Of a DNA stretch of 64,000 bases, positions 62,201-64,000 are shown piece by piece (positions within the stretch are counted from its first letter, which is position 1; the number at the start of each line of letters is the position of its first letter). This DNA comes from Candidatus Obscuribacterales bacterium (GTDB taxonomy: Bacteria; Cyanobacteriota; Vampirovibrionia; Obscuribacterales; Obscuribacteraceae): assembly GCA_021732025.1 (NCBI GenBank), contig JAKFVU010000012.1:17709-81708 (forward strand), in the 5' to 3' direction. Made by a program: the position numbers and the translations under genes. Below the pieces are notes generated by a model, which was given only the letters and a program-made list of their open reading frames with translations, made no database searches and had not been told where the DNA came from.

Positions 62201-62358
62201 GGCTCAGTTATAATCTGCACCTGAACGTTTGAGACATCGGGAAACGAATCAACCGGTATCGTCATCGCGCTGTACACGCCCAGCATCGCCATACCAACGG
62301 CTATAGCCACGGTCATGAGTCTTTGATTGAGAGCGAAGCGAATCAGAAGAGAAATCAT
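59203..62358 (-). CDS. Heavy-metal efflux RND transporter (CzcA/CusA family)
   Basis: 1051 residues. Starts MISLLIRFALNQRLMTVAI and IPVDSFPDVSNVQVQI; helix 4 carries DFGVIVDAGVVMVEN with the Asp/Asp/Glu set of the HME group, and the second half has ALFGVAVQNGVIMISY. It exports divalent or monovalent metal ions across the envelope by proton antiport together with a membrane-fusion protein and an outer-membrane channel. Neither partner is in the window: the neighbours are a GH76-like gene and a divergent unknown gene. Metal specificity cannot be settled. Confidence 0.93.
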   Translation of the reverse strand: MISLLIRFALNQRLMTVAIAVGMAMLGVYSAMTIPVDSFPDVSNVQVQIITEPESMATEEVEAMITFPIETGLNGLPKVSKIRSNSSFGLSVVTAIFDDDVDVYWARNLVQQRLNQIELPQGSPTPLLGPVVSTFSNVLNYYLVSDKHDLTELRTIQDWQVARALKSVNGVGNIVSYGGYVKQYQVLVSPMVLRSFDLSLHDVTMALANNNLNAGGNFIESGGEEIIIRGLGRIKNIDDIKHILLKSVNGTPIEIGQIGTVEFGPAFRRGSSSMDGKGETVTGMVMTRKGVNTKEVVEKVRESLKQLESELPDGVSLVTYYDQSALVDKSIETVKEILLLGGSLVIVVLALFLLHVPCAIIVSVIIPLALLFSFIMMKYTGLTANLMTLGAVDFGVIVDAGVVMVENIFRHLAIQQERVEKGLITQGELDANRLEIVGKAATEVGNPIFFAIMIIIAVYLPLFTLEGVEGRMFSPLALNYIYALAGALLCSLTVIPVLCYWFLRGKIKERHNPVISWATAIVERTLPVSIRRPRFTCTFLMITLTLGFAIVPFLGSEFIPTFDEGSILLRTKLSPSVSHTESRRIATLIEQAIKEFPEVDLVVSRIGRSGMGSDLEGVENADVYIGLRPMSEWKTVHTKEALVSKMSARLGAIPGIKSSFSQPIADMIDDLVAGIKADLGIKIFGDDLEYIDSLAEQVEGIVKQVPGASDLQREHVLGLPQLNIELKRDVIARYGLNVGEVEEIIATALAGRKVTEVMEGTKRFDLLIRFPLKFRDTQQDIESIIIDTPSGGKVHLGQLANIQNTRGTVMINREGGQRRTAVLANVRGRDLGSFVEEAQRRVKAEIKLPKGYKIVWGGQFENQQRAMARLSLVVPVVLLLIFILLYASFNSLKNASLIMLNVPFAIVGGIFALLVSQQPLSVPAIIGFIALFGVAVQNGVIMISYMTQMQQEGMPVLRAVMEGVKVRLRPVLMTATVAMVGLLPKVFSQGTGAEVQRPLATVVLGGLVTSTILTLIILPTIYTWLHRKEDKVALDKVVPESAAEDKSDQAT

Positions 62359-62499
62359 TTATCAGTCGCTCCCAATACCAGTATCTGAAAGTCGATAAAC
62401 TTGGTTTCCTGGTGCAAAATTACCAATAAAATTGGATATTGCAGTTGACAGAACTTTCCCAATATTAGGAAAGGTCAAACTAATTAGAGGATGGTATCA

Positions 62500-63300
62500 A
62501 TGAGAAAAGCTGCTTGGTACACTTTGATGTCGCTGCTCACATTATCCACAACCGCAAGTGTACAGGCCGAAGATACTAGTGCAGACGAAGGCGATTTTAA
62601 GTATCCAACTGCGCTGGATTATCCTAAAGTGAGAAAGCTTGGCTTAAAGCCAAACGATTTTGTGCCGAAAGGCTGGAAAATTATTGGCCAAGCAACAGGT
62701 GATCTTAATGGTGACAAAGCCACAGATACAGCCCTAGTCTTACAATCTACCGACAAGAAGTTTAAGCAGGCTAACCACGCTCTCGGAGAAGCGATATTCG
62801 ACACCAATGCCCGCATGCTGGTCGTCCTCTTTAAAGATTCGGCCAAAGGCGGCTTCAACCTTGCGGGGCAAGCTAACACTATAATTCCAATTCCCGATTC
62901 TCCAACCATGGGCGAACCATTCACAAAAGTGGAGATCAAGAGCGGCGTGCTAAATCTCAATTTCGCTGTTTGGTATAGCGCCGGTACTTGGTTCTCGTCT
63001 GATTCGCTATACAAATTCAAATATTTGAACGACAGATTTGTCTTAATCGGTGCCGAAGTAAACGAATTTCAGCGCAATTCGGGACAGTCAACAAAACTCA
63101 GTTATAACTTTTATACTCACAAGCTAAAGAGTGTCATCACGGGCGGTGCCGGAGATGGCACAGAAGAGAACAGTGACAATGGCGAGAGCAGTGAAAAATC
63201 AAAAGTAAAATGGCTCTCTCTTCCCAATAGGCCACCGCGGCCCATGAGCAGCTTTAAGAAGCTCAATGAATGGAAAGTTGTCGGCGAATACACTCTTTAA
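62500..63300 (+). CDS. Secreted protein of unknown function with FG-GAP-like segment
   Basis: 266 residues from the second ATG (MRKAAWYTLMSLL), which has GAGG 9 nt upstream; the track's ATG is three codons earlier. Signal peptide ends SVQAED. GDLNGDKATDTALVLQ resembles an FG-GAP/VCBS-type calcium-binding strand-loop. The remainder is beta-rich. Divergent from the RND pump. Confidence 0.7.
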   Translation: MRKAAWYTLMSLLTLSTTASVQAEDTSADEGDFKYPTALDYPKVRKLGLKPNDFVPKGWKIIGQATGDLNGDKATDTALVLQSTDKKFKQANHALGEAIFDTNARMLVVLFKDSAKGGFNLAGQANTIIPIPDSPTMGEPFTKVEIKSGVLNLNFAVWYSAGTWFSSDSLYKFKYLNDRFVLIGAEVNEFQRNSGQSTKLSYNFYTHKLKSVITGGAGDGTEENSDNGESSEKSKVKWLSLPNRPPRPMSSFKKLNEWKVVGEYTL

Positions 63301-63352
63301 CTGTTAAAACTCAGGACTCGAAGAGTGCAAAAGCAATAGCGGAGCTAACTAG

Positions 63353-64000
63353 TCACCAGCCATTATAGTAATTGTATGGCTGACCATAACCGTTCATGTA
63401 ACCACCCTGGTAAGGATAACCACCCATACCATAGCCCATTCCATTCATATTATTCATGCCACCATATCCGGTGTTGCGATTCATGGCCCTAGTAAGAAAA
63501 ATAAGACCGACAGTGGGCAAGGCAACTGCGGCAGTTTTCGCAAGCACTTTAGTAGCAGCACCAGCTGCACCGCGAATTTTCGAATGCCCTGCCGGCGCCT
63601 GCTCAGAAGTTGTTGAGGTATTCCAATTAACGTGACCGCTCTGGCTATTGTCATTACCAGATTGGTTCACTCGGTTGTCGGCTAAGCCTTTCTGAATAGC
63701 TTGTTCCTGTTGGTCATACTGGCTTGTTTGCATCGGCGGTTGCTGCATGCCAGACTGTTGCATTGGCGGTTGCTGCATTCCAGATTGCTGCATTGGCTGC
63801 TGCTGCTGCCATCCGCCTTGCATTGCGGTCTGATCACCATACTGCTGGGATTGCGCTGCTGCATACGGCTGAGAATTGCCATACTGTGGCGAATTCGGGT
63901 ATTGCTGAGAACTGGGGTATTGCTGGGAGCCTGAATACTGCGGGGGGGCTGCATTCTGCTGCACTGCGCCATATTGTTGCGAGGCTTCTGCTTGTTCAGA
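63353..64000 (-). CDS. Gln/Pro/Gly-rich protein with one membrane segment (5' end outside window)
   Basis: The frame stays open to the right edge (it continues SEQAEASQQYGAV before the track's GTG), so it is partial. About 110 visible residues are Gln/Ser/Tyr/Pro-rich with MQQSGMQQPP tandem repeats, then a short basic/hydrophobic segment (VLAKTAAVALPTVGLIFLT) and a Gly/Tyr/Asn/Met-rich tail (GYGMGGYPYQGGYMNGYGQ). Prion-like composition. Possibly a surface or membrane-associated disordered protein; function unknown. Confidence 0.65.
   Translation of the reverse strand, partial: SEQAEASQQYGAVQQNAAPPQYSGSQQYPSSQQYPNSPQYGNSQPYAAAQSQQYGDQTAMQGGWQQQQPMQQSGMQQPPMQQSGMQQPPMQTSQYDQQEQAIQKGLADNRVNQSGNDNSQSGHVNWNTSTTSEQAPAGHSKIRGAAGAATKVLAKTAAVALPTVGLIFLTRAMNRNTGYGGMNNMNGMGYGMGGYPYQGGYMNGYGQPYNYYNGW

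Noticed and set aside
62445-62450. Consensus TTGACA upstream of the 62500 gene
   Set aside because: No -10-like hexamer at 16-18 bp spacing.

Overview
The window is about 64 kb of dense bacterial chromosome, roughly 47% GC by eye, with short intergenic gaps and many overlapping start/stop junctions. No rRNA, tRNA, CRISPR array, insertion sequence or phage gene was seen. WG-repeat proteins, many secreted TPR proteins, two Lnt paralogues, an LptF/G permease and a cyanobacterial-type RRM protein suggest a diderm relative of Cyanobacteria, most like Melainabacteria/Vampirovibrionia (Obscuribacterales-like). That placement is inference from gene content only.

Layout. 1-1.5 kb: 5' part of glmU (minus strand), preceded by a structured RNA and an intrinsic terminator. 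1.6-6.2 kb: secreted matrixin-like protease, a membrane protein, a WG-repeat protein, then bioY-like and phosphoesterase genes. 6.3-11 kb: secA-tsaB-rimI, tightly coupled. 11.2-15.6 kb: rlmN, two paralogous mini-ORFs, an LptF/G permease and lnt copy 1. 15.8-20.9 kb: envelope glycosyltransferase cluster. 20.9-24.3 kb: lnt copy 2, an MBL hydrolase and an unknown gene. 24.5-33 kb: tal, a Crp/Fnr regulator, a 17-bp minisatellite, patatin, a pseudo-receiver, DJ-1/PfpI, SRPBCC and an ATP-grasp enzyme. 33-37.7 kb: small unknowns, then an ArsR-type regulator between two promoters that carry the same operator-like palindrome. 37.7-43 kb: a stress-like cluster with a P-type ATPase, universal stress protein, AhpD-like enzyme and GNAT. 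43.8-46.6 kb: a UPF1-type helicase fused to a PLD nuclease domain. 46.6-49.4 kb: secreted unknowns. 49.5-53.9 kb: two overlapping sensor-kinase genes and a divergent response regulator. 54-64 kb: low-complexity and TPR proteins, a GH76-like hydrolase, a CzcA/CusA-type RND pump and a Gln-rich protein.

Most notable observations. (1) The overlapping sensor kinases are reciprocally degenerate: one keeps the phospho-acceptor His but has lost the ATP-binding boxes, and the other keeps N/G1/G2 boxes but has Ser in place of the His. They look like one split kinase feeding the divergent response regulator. (2) An AhpD-like peroxidase has an in-frame UGA exactly where the second Cys of its CxxCxxxH motif belongs, followed by a bacterial-SECIS-like hairpin: a candidate selenoprotein. 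(3) A P-type ATPase in the same region has an in-frame UGA before its last four membrane helices. (4) SecA lacks the C-terminal zinc motif and instead carries an EF-hand-like loop, plus an insertion of about 83 residues in NBD2. (5) Two promoters flanking the ArsR-type gene share a palindrome placed just after the -10 element.
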